Below, piece by piece: positions 17,219 through 26,165 of a DNA stretch of 64,000 bases. Position numbers and translations under genes: made by a program. Position 1 is the first letter of the stretch, and each line of letters begins with the position of its first letter. This DNA is from Fertoeibacter niger. Its GTDB lineage: Bacteria; Pseudomonadota; Alphaproteobacteria; Rhodobacterales; Rhodobacteraceae. The stretch spans positions 62,001 to 126,000 of the forward strand of contig NZ_WHUT02000010.1 of the NCBI RefSeq assembly GCF_009380135.2. The letters run 5' to 3'. Under the pieces are notes generated by a model. That model had not been told where the DNA came from. It saw nothing but the letters and a program-made list of their open reading frames with translations, and made no database searches.

Positions 17219-17231
17219 ATTTATCCCAATT
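17219..17231 (+). promoter_or_regulatory. Candidate LysR site ATTTATCCCAATT ahead of ohr
   Basis: ATTTATCCCAATT here and ATTTATCCCGATT at 18729-18741 differ by one base. This copy lies within CCCGA...TCGGG arms, about 100 bp upstream of ohr. The other copy lies in the promoter region of the LysR gene convergent with ohr. A shared regulator is plausible, not shown. Confidence 0.35.
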
Positions 17232-17331
17232 GTCGGGAGAATGAGTTGCGCCCAGATTGGAGACCAGGGTTGCGAGGTCCACGGCCCGCGTCCTGTGCAT
17301 CACAGATCAACCTCATCACAAGGCCAGACCC

Positions 17332-17754
17332 ATGAAAGTTCTTTATCAAACCGCCGCAAAGGCCACCGGAGGCCGGGCGGGCACCACATCTGTTCTGGAC
17401 GGCACCCTGAATCTTGCGCTTTCGACACCCAGGGAACTGGGCGGCAGCGGCGGCGAAGGCACCAACCCTGAACAGTTGTTCGCAAGCGGCTATGCCGCCT
17501 GTTTCCTCAGCGCCTTGCAGTTCGTGGCCAGCCGCGCAAAACAGCGGCTTCCCGAGGCCGCAAGTGTAACGGTGACGGTCGGGATAGGCCCGCGCGACGA
17601 TGGCACCGGATTTGCCCTCGACATCGCGCTCAACGTCGATCTGCCCGGGATCGACCATGAGGTTGCAAGCGCGCTGATGCAACAGGCGCATCTTTCCTGC
17701 CCCTATTCGCACCTTGCCCGGAACGGGTCGGACGTCCGCCTGAGCCTTGCCTGA
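17332..17754 (+). CDS. ohr: Organic hydroperoxide resistance protein (Ohr/OsmC family)
   Basis: This 140-residue protein is a typical Ohr. Both catalytic cysteines are present, in ASGYAACFLSAL (near residue 60) and in HLSCPYSHLARN (near residue 124), as is the N-terminal TAAKATGGRAG and the loop GSGGEGTNPEQLFA. Ohr reduces organic peroxides using a thiol partner such as lipoamide. The start at 17332 gives the family length. It lies downstream of the hydrolase gene after 205 bp and could be part of the OhrR regulon; a LysR gene converges on it with adjoining stops. Confidence 0.96.
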   Translation: MKVLYQTAAKATGGRAGTTSVLDGTLNLALSTPRELGGSGGEGTNPEQLFASGYAACFLSALQFVASRAKQRLPEAASVTVTVGIGPRDDGTGFALDIALNVDLPGIDHEVASALMQQAHLSCPYSHLARNGSDVRLSLA

Positions 17755-18699
17755 TCAGACGGCGTGTTGGCCCGGGCTTGACGCAGGTATCGCCCTTTCA
17801 GGAATGCCAGAGCGGGCTTCCAGGCGCACCATCGCCAGAAAAGCCACGAACCCGGCCGACGGATTGCGGCGGCCGGGGTAATAAAGGCTGAACCCGGACC
17901 GTTCCGGCGTCCAATCCTCCAGCAGCCGGGTCATGCGGCCGGCGGCAATATCCTCGGCCACATCCGCCTCATGGAACAGCCCGATGCCCGCCCCGTCCAG
18001 CACGGCGGCCCGGGCGATCGCTGCCTCGTCCACTGTCAGCCGCCCTGCGGCCTCGAACGGGGCCTGCTCGCCATCCTTTTCCAGCGGCCAGCGCAACAGG
18101 GCGCCATTGGGAAGGCGCACGCGGATGCAATGAACCGGATCCAGATCGGCGGGCGACGCGGGTGCCGGATGCACGGCAAGCCACTTTGGCGCTGCCACAA
18201 GCGCATGTCGCTGGGCCTGGCCCAACGGCAGGGCGATCATGTCGCGCGGAACCAGATCGGCGGGACGAATACCCAGATCGAACCCCTCGGCAACAATATC
18301 GACCAGCCGCCCCTCTGTCACCAGATCAACCTGCATGTCAGGGTAGCGACGAAGGAAGGCCAGCACCATGGGTGCCACCGCCCGCCCTGCCTGAACCGAC
18401 GCATTGATGCGCAACGTGCCAGACGGCGTCTCACGCCGTGACCTGACCGTTTCCATGGCGGCCCGGATCTCGGCCAGGGCGGGTGCGACACGGGCCACAA
18501 ATTCACGACCGGCATCGGTCAAGGCAACGCTGCGGGTCGTGCGGTTGAACAGACGCACGCCAAGGCCCGCCTCAAGCCTCCCGATCACATGTGACAATGC
18601 TGTAGTCGACATGGCCAGATCAAGTGCCGCCGCTCGAAACGACCCACGCCGCGCTATTGCCAGAACCGCTTCGATGCCCTTCAGGCCAGTGTCCGTCAT
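17755..18699 (-). CDS. LysR-type transcriptional regulator
   Basis: This 314-residue regulator starts at 18699 (CAGGAAC upstream). The winged helix covers about residues 5-62 ([20 protein letters not shown], then [17 protein letters not shown]), and the effector domain contains [14 protein letters not shown], typical of the large LysR group with CrgA-like C-termini. It is divergent from a small NTF2-fold gene and convergent with ohr. Candidate sites of the form ATTTATCCCRATT lie in its own promoter region and upstream of ohr. Confidence 0.88.
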   Translation of the reverse strand: MTDTGLKGIEAVLAIARRGSFRAAALDLAMSTTALSHVIGRLEAGLGVRLFNRTTRSVALTDAGREFVARVAPALAEIRAAMETVRSRRETPSGTLRINASVQAGRAVAPMVLAFLRRYPDMQVDLVTEGRLVDIVAEGFDLGIRPADLVPRDMIALPLGQAQRHALVAAPKWLAVHPAPASPADLDPVHCIRVRLPNGALLRWPLEKDGEQAPFEAAGRLTVDEAAIARAAVLDGAGIGLFHEADVAEDIAAGRMTRLLEDWTPERSGFSLYYPGRRNPSAGFVAFLAMVRLEARSGIPERAIPASSPGQHAV

Positions 18700-18728
18700 T
18701 ATCCCGTTCCTGACATCGCAAGATACAA

Positions 18729-18741
18729 ATTTATCCCGATT
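18729..18741. promoter_or_regulatory. Candidate LysR site ATTTATCCCGATT
   Basis: This 13-mer sits in the 95-bp region between the divergent LysR and NTF2-fold genes and repeats, with one change, upstream of ohr (17219-17231). Confidence 0.35.
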
Positions 18742-18794
18742 ACCTGCCAGTCTGTCGATCATTATATTGAGGCCAGCAAAGAATGGAGAGCCAA

Positions 18795-19115
18795 ATGACC
18801 CTGCCCGCACCTATCCACACCTATTTCACCGCAGAGGCGCCACAGGATGGCGCGATGTTCTCGGCAGCGTTTGCCCCCGATGCCGTGGTGCATGACGAAG
18901 GCGCCATCCATCGTGGCCCCGCCGAAATCGAGGCCTGGTGGAAGGCAGCAAAGGCCAAGTATCGCCACCGCGCCGAGCCGTTGGACATGACAAAGGTCGG
19001 CGGCAAATTGCTGGTCCGTGCCCGGGTCAGCGGCGAATTTCCAGGTAGCCCGGCGGTTCTGAGTTTTACCTTCGGGCTTGCCGAGGGCCGCATCCGGGAT
19101 CTGAGGATCGGCTGA
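18795..19115 (+). CDS. NTF2-like/SnoaL-type small protein
   Basis: This 106-residue protein has the cone-shaped NTF2-like fold pattern: an N-terminal helix [13 protein letters not shown], then [28 protein letters not shown], and C-terminal strands. Such proteins are ligand-binding or small-molecule isomerase-type domains, often induced by stress. I place the start at 18795, because GGAGAG lies just upstream of that ATG; the in-frame ATG at 18783 lacks a ribosome site. It is divergent from the LysR gene, which probably regulates it. Confidence 0.75.
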   Translation: MTLPAPIHTYFTAEAPQDGAMFSAAFAPDAVVHDEGAIHRGPAEIEAWWKAAKAKYRHRAEPLDMTKVGGKLLVRARVSGEFPGSPAVLSFTFGLAEGRIRDLRIG

Positions 19116-19201
19116 CGGGCGCTGTCCTGACGGTGCAGGGCAGACGCGCCCTGATCTTCCGCGGCACGCCCAGCGGCGGTATTGAACAGGCGGGGCGCCT
19201 G

Positions 19202-19987
19202 TCAGTCGGAATTCCTGTCGATCTCGGGAAGGTTGAAGTGGATGGCATCGGGGCTGGCGGTATCCATGCGCAGGTATCCCAGCACGCGGTTGTCGAGCGC
19301 AGGGTCAAGCACAAGGATCTCGCCCTCATAGACCTTGAATTCGGTCAGCTCTTCGATGTTTGTGTAGTGGGTGATCAAGAGAAGTGGTCCGGTCGGCCCG
19401 CGCTTTTCCCAGTCATCGATTGCCGCCCGGATCGGAGCGACAGTCGCAGCCCCGCCCAGGGACAGCAGCAGGCCCAGACCATAGTCTTCCGTAACCTCGA
19501 CAGACTGATCATAGTCCGGAACAAAATGGCGGATGCCCTCCATCAAGGTAGCGAAGGTATCGGCATTGCGGCACCAGGGGCTGACCCGGATCTCGGCCGG
19601 AAGAATCTCACTGATCGCCAGATGCATCCCAAGCTGCCGCATCGCCTCTTTTCCGTCGGGCGTCATCATGCGCTGGCGCTCGCAGTCCTTCGGTTCTACC
19701 CCGCGCGCATCCATCTGCGACCAGTCGGTCGGGCCATGGCGCATCAGAAAGACGATGTCCTTGCGATAAAGGTCAGCCAGCATCGTGATCGGCTCGAAAC
19801 GCAGCGAACCCTTGATCTCGACTGCCATGCCGCTTCCGGACTCGGGGTAGACGACCCCGGCGTGGCCTTCGTTCCTCATGGCCATGTCGCCCTCGCCAAA
19901 GCCCTGGGCGCCCAGATAACCGGCCGAGACGAGGACAAGACCGATGCCATTGAAGAAAATACCATATGTCCTGCGACCTATTGCCAT
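19202..19987 (-). CDS. Histidine-phosphatase superfamily protein with N-terminal hydrophobic segment
   Basis: This 261-residue protein contains the RHG motif (DIVFLMRHGPTDWS, near residues 77-90) and a second His in LLITHYTNIEE, the two catalytic histidines of the histidine-phosphatase (phosphoglycerate-mutase-like) superfamily. A hydrophobic stretch at residues 8-27 looks like an uncleaved anchor or signal peptide, so a periplasmic location is likely. Residues 30-70 match nothing I know. It follows a small secreted-protein gene after 77 bp on the same strand and may form a two-gene unit with it. The substrate is unknown. Confidence 0.75.
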   Translation of the reverse strand: MAIGRRTYGIFFNGIGLVLVSAGYLGAQGFGEGDMAMRNEGHAGVVYPESGSGMAVEIKGSLRFEPITMLADLYRKDIVFLMRHGPTDWSQMDARGVEPKDCERQRMMTPDGKEAMRQLGMHLAISEILPAEIRVSPWCRNADTFATLMEGIRHFVPDYDQSVEVTEDYGLGLLLSLGGAATVAPIRAAIDDWEKRGPTGPLLLITHYTNIEELTEFKVYEGEILVLDPALDNRVLGYLRMDTASPDAIHFNLPEIDRNSD

Positions 19988-20064
19988 ACTGCGAATCCCC
20001 TGCCGTTTGGTTCGCCCCGCCCGATCCGGGCGGGGCGCAATGTTGGTGGACAGACCGACGCGAG

Positions 20065-20328
20065 TTACCGCGTCCGCGCCAGCTCGATGGCCTCTTCGAT
20101 CTGCTGCTTGGTATCGGCGCCGTCATTGATCCGTGCGATGACTTCAGCCACCTGCGCGACCGTCAGCTCATCGACGTTCACCGCGATGCCATAGGAGGAA
20201 ATCATGTTGTTCAGCTGCAGTTGCAGCATGTCGAGCCCTTGAGACATCTCGGTCGGGTTGAACGACTGCGCGACGGCGAAGCCTGCGCCGACAATGGTGA
20301 AGGCAAGAGCGAGAGAGAGGCGGTTCAT
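20065..20328 (-). CDS. Small secreted protein of unknown function
   Basis: This 87-residue protein has a clear signal peptide (MNRLSLALAFTIVGAGFAVAQ). The mature part of about 66 residues is polar and probably helical, with no cysteines and no known motif; the segment LTVAQVAEVIARINDG resembles part of a small helical bundle. A good GGAAAG-type ribosome site precedes the ATG. It is upstream of the histidine-phosphatase gene on the same strand. I do not recognise its family. Confidence 0.6.
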   Translation of the reverse strand: MNRLSLALAFTIVGAGFAVAQSFNPTEMSQGLDMLQLQLNNMISSYGIAVNVDELTVAQVAEVIARINDGADTKQQIEEAIELARTR

Positions 20329-20898
20329 TTGCTTTCCTTTCTGGGAAGAAAATATGGATAACCCGGTTCTGACGCGATCCTTCCCGCCGGGAGAAACACC
20401 GGAAGGATCGCGGCCATTCCGACGAGCATCGTCCGATACTCTCCCAAGGGGATCGCACAGTCAGAGGTTCTCATCGGTGTCTTCCCCGCATCATCGGATG
20501 CGGTGTTCAGACACTAACCGCCCCGGTTTTCTTGCGGACCTATCCACAGGTTTCCAAACCCTATCCTTTGGTAGGTCGGAGGGCGCCCGGCTGAGGTTGA
20601 TCCGAGGTTGACGGGGCGCCCCCCACACCTGGCGCGTCCGCATGGCCGAAGATGGAACCAAGGCGGGATGATCCGCCACAAGCTTCGACATTTGGCCAGG
20701 GCCGCATCCCGACCGAAGCAAAGCAGGCGCGGTCAGGCGAACACCGGGAACCACTGACCGGTTCACCGGTTTTTCTGCACATGATTGGGTGGCGGCAAGA
20801 TGCCCCGCACGATGCACAGCGTTCCGGGAAAGGTCACACTGGACAGGCGCGGCAAAATATGAACGACTCCGGCATCGCCGCAGTAGTCGGAACACCGG
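20329..20898. other. 570-bp intergenic region with a 12-bp inverted repeat
   Basis: No supported gene lies in this stretch between the minus-strand small secreted-protein gene and the plus-strand sensor kinase. It contains a perfect 12-bp inverted repeat, CGCGATCCTTCC (20373-20384) and GGAAGGATCGCG (20401-20412), 16 bases apart, just upstream of the secreted-protein gene. A small hairpin ACCGG-TTCA-CCGGT followed by TTTT lies near 20757-20775 and could be a weak plus-strand terminator, though I see no gene for it to end. Confidence 0.5.
20373..20412. repeat. Perfect 12-bp inverted repeat with 16-base loop
   Basis: The arms CGCGATCCTTCC and GGAAGGATCGCG are exactly complementary. The repeat lies 45-84 bp upstream of the small secreted-protein gene, in its probable 5' leader or promoter. 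It could be an operator or an mRNA stem. Confidence 0.7.
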
Positions 20899-23800
20899 AT
20901 GCCGGGGTCAAAGCTGTTCGTTTCGGCCCTTTTGGCCTTACTTCTGTGGACCTTCCCGGTATTGGGTCAGGTCGAACGAGTCGTGGCCACGATCGCGCCC
21001 GACATCGTGAGGATCACCGTAGCCGAAGGTTACGGCCAGCGCTTTACGCGGCTGTCTACAAGTGACGGCCTGTCACAGACCCGTGTCGCCCAGATTGTCC
21101 AGGACAAGCAGGGCTATATGTGGTTCGGCACGCAATTTGGGCTGAACCGGTATGATGGCTATGATTTCAAGACTTTGATCCATGACAGACGCAATCGCGA
21201 CAGCATCGGGGCGGTCTTTGTCACAGCCCTTTTCGTGGATCGGGACAATGGCATCTGGGTTGGCGGCACAGGAACCCTCGACCGGCTCGATCCCGTCACG
21301 GAAACGGTCGCGCGGGTGACGCTGACGCCCGATGGCGCCGCTGGCGATGCACCGACGGTGGTTCACATTTCGCAAGACCGCGAGGGTGCGATCTGGTTGG
21401 CAACCGGGGCGGGCCTGTTCCGCCATGATCCGCTGACAGTGGACACCCGGCATTACCGAAGCGATCCCGACGAACCCGACAGCCTGTCGTCCAACCGCAT
21501 CCAGTTCAGCGGTGAGGATCGGGCCGGCAATCTGTGGGTCGGCTCGGCCGGGGGGCTGGACCGGCTGGATCCGGCCACCGGCCGGGTGACGCTGCATGTG
21601 CCGCTTGCAGATTCTGTGCAGGTCTCGTTCTACGAGGATCAGAAGGGCAACTTCTGGGTTCTGGGGGCGACGGGAACCGGGCTGGCCCGGCTTGACCGGT
21701 CAACGAACCGGGTTACCCGTTTCACCTTTCATGACCCGTTGCCGGGGCAGAACGACCTGACCGGCGTGATGGGGATGGTCGAGGATGACAGTGGCGCGCT
21801 CTGGATCGGCTCTCCCGGTCTGGGCTTGTTTCGCCTTGATGCCGAAAGCCTGCAGGCGGTGCGCTTCGGCGCCTCACCTTCAGACCCGGGCAGCATCCCC
21901 GAGGACAAGGTGATCGGCCTCTTCAAGGACCGCGAGGGCAATATCTGGTCCGGTCACCACTCGGCCCCCCCCAGCATGTTCAACCCCGGGCAGCGGCTGT
22001 TCGAGACGTTTCGCCAAGGAGACGGACGCCCGGACAGCCTGCAGACAGACTTCATCAACGCAATCTTCGAAGATGATCGCGGCCAGTTGTGGCTGGGCAA
22101 CGATTTCGGGCTGACCCGGGTGGATCGAGCGACCGGACAGTTCACCAGATTCCATGAAGGGCTGAGCACCAAACCCATGGTCATCAGCATTGCCCAGGAC
22201 CGGGCCGGGCAGATCTGGGTCGGCACCTATGGCAACGGCATCGCGCGACTTGACGAAGCCACGGGGAATTTTGAACGTTTTGTCCACGATCCTGCGGATC
22301 CCTTCAGCATCGCGGCCAACCAGGTTCATCGCCTGATCCTGTCACGCGATGGCACGCTGTGGGCGGGGACGGGTGATGGCCTCTCGCGTTTCGATCCGGC
22401 GACCGGTCGGTTCACCACCTTCAAGGCCGACTGGTCAGACAGCCTTGCGCAAACCTATGTTTCAGGAGCCGAGGATGCCGAAGGTAACCTGTGGCTCGGC
22501 ACGCATTACTCGGGCCTGCACCGCTTTGATCCGCGAACGGGCAAGCTGCAGGTCTTTGCTGCCGACCCCTCGGTCGAGGGCTCCTTGCGCGACAACATGG
22601 TGCCAAGCGTGCATATCGGGACGGACGGCATCATCTGGGTAGGCACGCAAAGCGGACTTGACCGGTTCGATCCGGCAACGGGCAGGTTCGAGGCGGTCCA
22701 CGAAGCGGTGATGCAGACCGACCGGACTATCAGCCATATCCTGGAGGACGAGGCCGGAACCCTGTGGATCGGAACCAACAAGGGCGTGGTGAATTTCGAC
22801 CCGGCAGACGGCAGCTTTGCCGACTACCAGACCATCGTCGGGCTGAGCGGGAACGACTTTACCGGCTGGGCCAGTGGATTTCAAAGCGCGCGCGGCGAGA
22901 TGTTCTTTGGTGGTTTCTCGGGTGGGGTGGCGTTCTTTCCCGCGCAACTGGCCAAGATCGGCCCCACCATGCCAATTCTGCTGACGGAACTGGAGTTTCC
23001 GTTCCTGTCGCCCGAAGAAGAAGCGCGGCTTGAGGATATGCTTGCGATCGGCAGCGCCACCGCCCTGTCGCTGGGGTATCACGCAAACAGCCTGTCGCTG
23101 ACCTTTGCCGCGCCCAGCTTTGTTGATCCGGGGTCAAGCCGCTACCGCTACATGCTGGAAGGGCTGGAGGACGATTGGCGCGAAGTGGATGCGACGCAAC
23201 GTCGGGCGAGCTACACGATGTTGCCGCCGGGCCGCTATGTGTTTCGCGCCCAGGCAGCCGGAGTCGGGAACGCCTGGAGCACGCCGGGCATTGCCCTGCC
23301 GATCGTGATCCTGCCGCCCTGGTGGCAGACTTGGTGGGCCCGATCCATTTTCGCTCTGGGTGTTGCCGGCCTGATCGCGGTCGCCTTTCGGATCCGCACG
23401 GCGCAGGTCGAACAGCGCGAGCAAGAGTTCCGGAAACTGGCCGAAAACGCCCCTGACATGGTTCTGCGCTTCGACAGCGATCTGCGCCTGTTCTATGCAA
23501 ATTCGGCGGCAAGGGCATTCATCGGGCCCGAAGTGTCGTCGGCCATGGGGCGTCCCCTGACAGAGTTGACAGCCATGGAATCGCGGCTGCCGGTGCGACG
23601 GCACGACATCCTGCGGGTGCGTGATACGCGAGTCAGCACGACCGAGGAATACCGCGTTGGCAAGGATGCGGCCCAGTGCGACATTGAAACGCGCATCGTT
23701 CCTGAAACCTCACGCGGGCGTTCCCGGATTGACAGCCCGATCCTGGTCATCGCGCGGGATGTTTCGCAACGCAACGCCACGGAACTTGCGCTGCGACGGG

Positions 23801-24552
23801 CAGAGGCCGATCTTGCCCATGCCTTGCGGGTGGCCACGGTCGGCGAGCTGACCGCCTCGATTGCCCACGAGATCAATCAGCCGCTGACGGGCATCGTCAC
23901 CAATGGCGAGGCTGGCCGCAGATGGCTGACCGCGGTTCCGCCAAACCTGCCCGAAGGTCTGTCTTCGATCGAGGCGATCATCGCCGATGGCCGAAGGGCG
24001 GCAGAGATCATCGACCGGGTCGTCGCGCTTGTCCGCAGGACCGATACGCACAAGCGCCCGGTCAACGTGAATGACATGATCAACGAGGCCGTCGCAATTG
24101 CACGTGCCGAGCTTACAAGGGCCAATGTCGTCACTCAGCTGGAGCTTGACAGTGCATCTCCGCAGATTTTGGCCGACAGGGTCCAGATCCAGCAGGTGCT
24201 GCTCAATCTGTTCCGCAACGCGCTTGAGGCCATGGCAACGGTGGCGCCGGAAGGCCGCATCCTGAATGTCACCAGTCGCACGATCCAGGGCCGGGTCATC
24301 ATCGGGGTGCGCGATACAGGCCCCGGCCTTGGTGCAGAGGCAGAGGGCAAGGTCTTTGAGGCCTTCTATTCAACCAAGCCAACCGGCATGGGCATGGGTC
24401 TTGCCATCAGCCGCTCGATCGTCCACGCGCAATCGGGCGAGATCCGCGTGAACCGGAGCGTCGCACCCGGTTGCCTGTTCGAGGTGGAATTTGCTGTTCT
24501 CGACGCCGGCGCAGAGCCCTGCATCGCGCCTGCAAAGCCCCGGCTTGCCTGA
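20899..24552 (+). CDS. Propeller-type sensor histidine kinase (Reg_prop, Y_Y_Y, PAS, HisKA, HATPase)
   Basis: This 1217-residue sensor has a signal peptide (about 1-23), then roughly 700 residues of repeated 'DxxGxLWxGT' units such as GYMWFGTQFGLNRYDG and GTLWIGTNKGVVNFDP, which form two periplasmic beta-propellers. A Y_Y_Y-type domain (YRYMLEGLEDDW) is followed by one membrane helix at about 807-833. In the cytoplasm there is a PAS domain (about 840-955), a dimerisation helix with the phospho-His in SIAHEINQPLTG (about H990) and an ATPase domain with N-box NLFRNALEAM and GMGMGLAIS. It lacks a receiver. Two response-regulator genes converge on it and are likely partners. Such sensors often detect sugars or glycans; the ligand here is unknown. 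Confidence 0.93.
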   Translation: MPGSKLFVSALLALLLWTFPVLGQVERVVATIAPDIVRITVAEGYGQRFTRLSTSDGLSQTRVAQIVQDKQGYMWFGTQFGLNRYDGYDFKTLIHDRRNRDSIGAVFVTALFVDRDNGIWVGGTGTLDRLDPVTETVARVTLTPDGAAGDAPTVVHISQDREGAIWLATGAGLFRHDPLTVDTRHYRSDPDEPDSLSSNRIQFSGEDRAGNLWVGSAGGLDRLDPATGRVTLHVPLADSVQVSFYEDQKGNFWVLGATGTGLARLDRSTNRVTRFTFHDPLPGQNDLTGVMGMVEDDSGALWIGSPGLGLFRLDAESLQAVRFGASPSDPGSIPEDKVIGLFKDREGNIWSGHHSAPPSMFNPGQRLFETFRQGDGRPDSLQTDFINAIFEDDRGQLWLGNDFGLTRVDRATGQFTRFHEGLSTKPMVISIAQDRAGQIWVGTYGNGIARLDEATGNFERFVHDPADPFSIAANQVHRLILSRDGTLWAGTGDGLSRFDPATGRFTTFKADWSDSLAQTYVSGAEDAEGNLWLGTHYSGLHRFDPRTGKLQVFAADPSVEGSLRDNMVPSVHIGTDGIIWVGTQSGLDRFDPATGRFEAVHEAVMQTDRTISHILEDEAGTLWIGTNKGVVNFDPADGSFADYQTIVGLSGNDFTGWASGFQSARGEMFFGGFSGGVAFFPAQLAKIGPTMPILLTELEFPFLSPEEEARLEDMLAIGSATALSLGYHANSLSLTFAAPSFVDPGSSRYRYMLEGLEDDWREVDATQRRASYTMLPPGRYVFRAQAAGVGNAWSTPGIALPIVILPPWWQTWWARSIFALGVAGLIAVAFRIRTAQVEQREQEFRKLAENAPDMVLRFDSDLRLFYANSAARAFIGPEVSSAMGRPLTELTAMESRLPVRRHDILRVRDTRVSTTEEYRVGKDAAQCDIETRIVPETSRGRSRIDSPILVIARDVSQRNATELALRRAEADLAHALRVATVGELTASIAHEINQPLTGIVTNGEAGRRWLTAVPPNLPEGLSSIEAIIADGRRAAEIIDRVVALVRRTDTHKRPVNVNDMINEAVAIARAELTRANVVTQLELDSASPQILADRVQIQQVLLNLFRNALEAMATVAPEGRILNVTSRTIQGRVIIGVRDTGPGLGAEAEGKVFEAFYSTKPTGMGMGLAISRSIVHAQSGEIRVNRSVAPGCLFEVEFAVLDAGAEPCIAPAKPRLA

Positions 24553-24555
24553 CCG

Positions 24556-24924
24556 TCAGTCGCGCTTTGCAATGGCCAGTCTTATCGCCTCGGCCATCTG
24601 GTCGGCGGCGAAGGGTTTCTTGAACACACGTATTCCGGATATGGCGGTTCCGTTGGCGCCGCCCTCGTCAAAGGCGGTGATCATGATCGTGGGAAGCACC
24701 CGCCCCCTGTCCTTCATCCATGCGACAAGCTCCCAGCCCGTCATGCCGGGCATGTTTATGTCACACAAGAGACAGTCGAGCGCCTCCGTCTCTGCCGCCA
24801 GAAACTCTTCGGCCGAGGCAAAAAGAACGGTGCCGTAGCCAAGAGACCGAAGCAGACTGCCAATTGCGATCCTTACCGAACTGTCATCGTCGACGATACC
24901 GACAAGATGAGGGTCAATGCCCAT
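24556..24924 (-). CDS. Single-domain response regulator (receiver only)
   Basis: This 122-residue protein is a complete CheY-like receiver with no output domain. It has the acidic pair IVDDDSS, the phospho-acceptor Asp in LLCDINMPG (about D55), Thr in MITAFDEG (about T83) and Lys in VFKKPFAAD. It ends three bases from the end of the convergent kinase gene. A stand-alone receiver next to a kinase without a receiver often works as a phosphate sink or shuttle between kinase and final regulator. Confidence 0.92.
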   Translation of the reverse strand: MGIDPHLVGIVDDDSSVRIAIGSLLRSLGYGTVLFASAEEFLAAETEALDCLLCDINMPGMTGWELVAWMKDRGRVLPTIMITAFDEGGANGTAISGIRVFKKPFAADQMAEAIRLAIAKRD

Positions 24925-25009
24925 GCCGGACCCCTCGGCGCTTCCCCTCGTTCGGATGCCATGGTGCCATCCGCACGTCGGTAGAACGATTCTGCATGTT
25001 TTTCACCAC

Positions 25010-25648
25010 TTACATCGGCTTGTGCAGCCTGAACTCTTCGGCAAGACGCACAAGGTCTGCGAAAGTCCGGGTCTGCAACTTTCGCATCACCTTGCCGCGA
25101 TGAATCTTTACTGTGATTTCGCTGAGGCCCAGTTCGAAGGCGATCTGCTTGTTCATTTTTCCGGCAGTCGCCATCATCATCACCTCACGTTCGCGGGCCG
25201 TCAGACCCGCCAGACGCCGGGCCTTTTCCGTGGTGTCGAGGACGCTTTCCCGTCGACCCAGATCCGTCTTCACCCCGGCAGCTACTGCCTCAAGCAAGTC
25301 CTGATCCCGGAACGGTTTTGACAAGAAGTCGATTGCGCCACCCTTCATGGCCCGCACGCTCATCGGCACATCGGCATGCCCGGTGATGAAGATGATCGGC
25401 ACCTGGATGCGGAGATTGGCCAACTGGTGCTGAAGGTCGAAGCCGCCCTCCACGGGCATGCGGACATCAAGTATCAGGCAGTTGAACAGGTGAGTTTCAT
25501 CAGAAGCCAGAAACGCCTGTGACGATCCATAGCCGCGAACTTCGTATCCCACCGATCTCAGCAGATTGCTCAGCCCTGCGCGCACTGACGCGTCGTCGTC
25601 AACAACCGCGACAACAGGTGGGTCATGTGGATGCTTCTTTGCCTGCAC
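25010..25648 (-). CDS. FixJ/NodW-type response regulator with LuxR HTH
   Basis: From a GTG at 25648 the protein is 212 residues, the normal FixJ length; open frame extends upstream to 25840, but the extra 64 residues look non-coding. The receiver has DDDAS, the acceptor Asp in LILDVRMP (about D61), FITGHADVP and FLSKPF. The C-terminal LuxR-type HTH is at about 148-195 (LTAREREVMMMATAGKMNKQ). It is probably the DNA-binding output of the 20899-24552 kinase, whose H-box wording fits the FixL/NodV/TodS group. The start codon is a judgement; the ribosome site is weak. Confidence 0.85.
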   Translation of the reverse strand: MQAKKHPHDPPVVAVVDDDASVRAGLSNLLRSVGYEVRGYGSSQAFLASDETHLFNCLILDVRMPVEGGFDLQHQLANLRIQVPIIFITGHADVPMSVRAMKGGAIDFLSKPFRDQDLLEAVAAGVKTDLGRRESVLDTTEKARRLAGLTAREREVMMMATAGKMNKQIAFELGLSEITVKIHRGKVMRKLQTRTFADLVRLAEEFRLHKPM

Positions 25649-26165
25649 GTACAACACCCTGGCCCAAGCAATCAGGAAGTGGAGACGTCGTGTCTCGCAA
25701 TACGGTTCAACCCATCGCCGCTCCATCGGCCCGCCGTCAAGCGTATAGTAATGTCCCCGGACCAGGACACCATACCAAGGTATGATCATTCCGGCCCATG
25801 GGCCCGCCGCGCCAGATGCCCCAAGTGTGCCGGTCTGCAATCAATCTTCCAGCTAAAGTCCCCTCTCGCAGCCGGTTGCCGGCGACCGGATCATACTTTC
25901 GTTCGCTTTGGCCAGCCGCTGCCCGGATGTAACTCCGTGCCTGTCGCATCAGCAACGGCGGGGGCCAAGACCTCACAAGCGAAAGGATGTTCACGACACG
26001 AAGGCCCGCCACTGGCCCTGCCCGTGTCCCAACCAAACAGATTGCCGAGGTTGTGACGGTCTTTCATGGCCGTGACCCGCACTGACCGGCGCGGGCCGGA
26101 ACGGGCCCGCACACTTAGCGATGCAGCAAAACTGCCAAGTTTGAAGCCAGAACCGGAGAACTGAC
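25649..26165. other. 517-bp intergenic region without a supported gene
   Basis: Several short frames exist but none resembles a protein. It separates the minus-strand FixJ-type gene from a plus-strand hydrolase. The clearest element is CATACC-AA-GGTATG at 25771-25784, about 125 bp upstream of the regulator start. A GC-rich GCGGGCC/GGCCCGC stem lies shortly before the hydrolase gene. Confidence 0.45.

Noticed and set aside
20757-20775. Short hairpin ACCGG-TTCA-CCGGT with TTTT as a terminator
   Set aside because: The stem is only 5 bp and there is no plus-strand gene upstream for it to end.
25010-25840. Longer form of the FixJ-type regulator with 64 extra N-terminal residues
   Set aside because: The extra part has no receiver similarity and would exceed the family length; the GTG at 25648 gives a normal protein.
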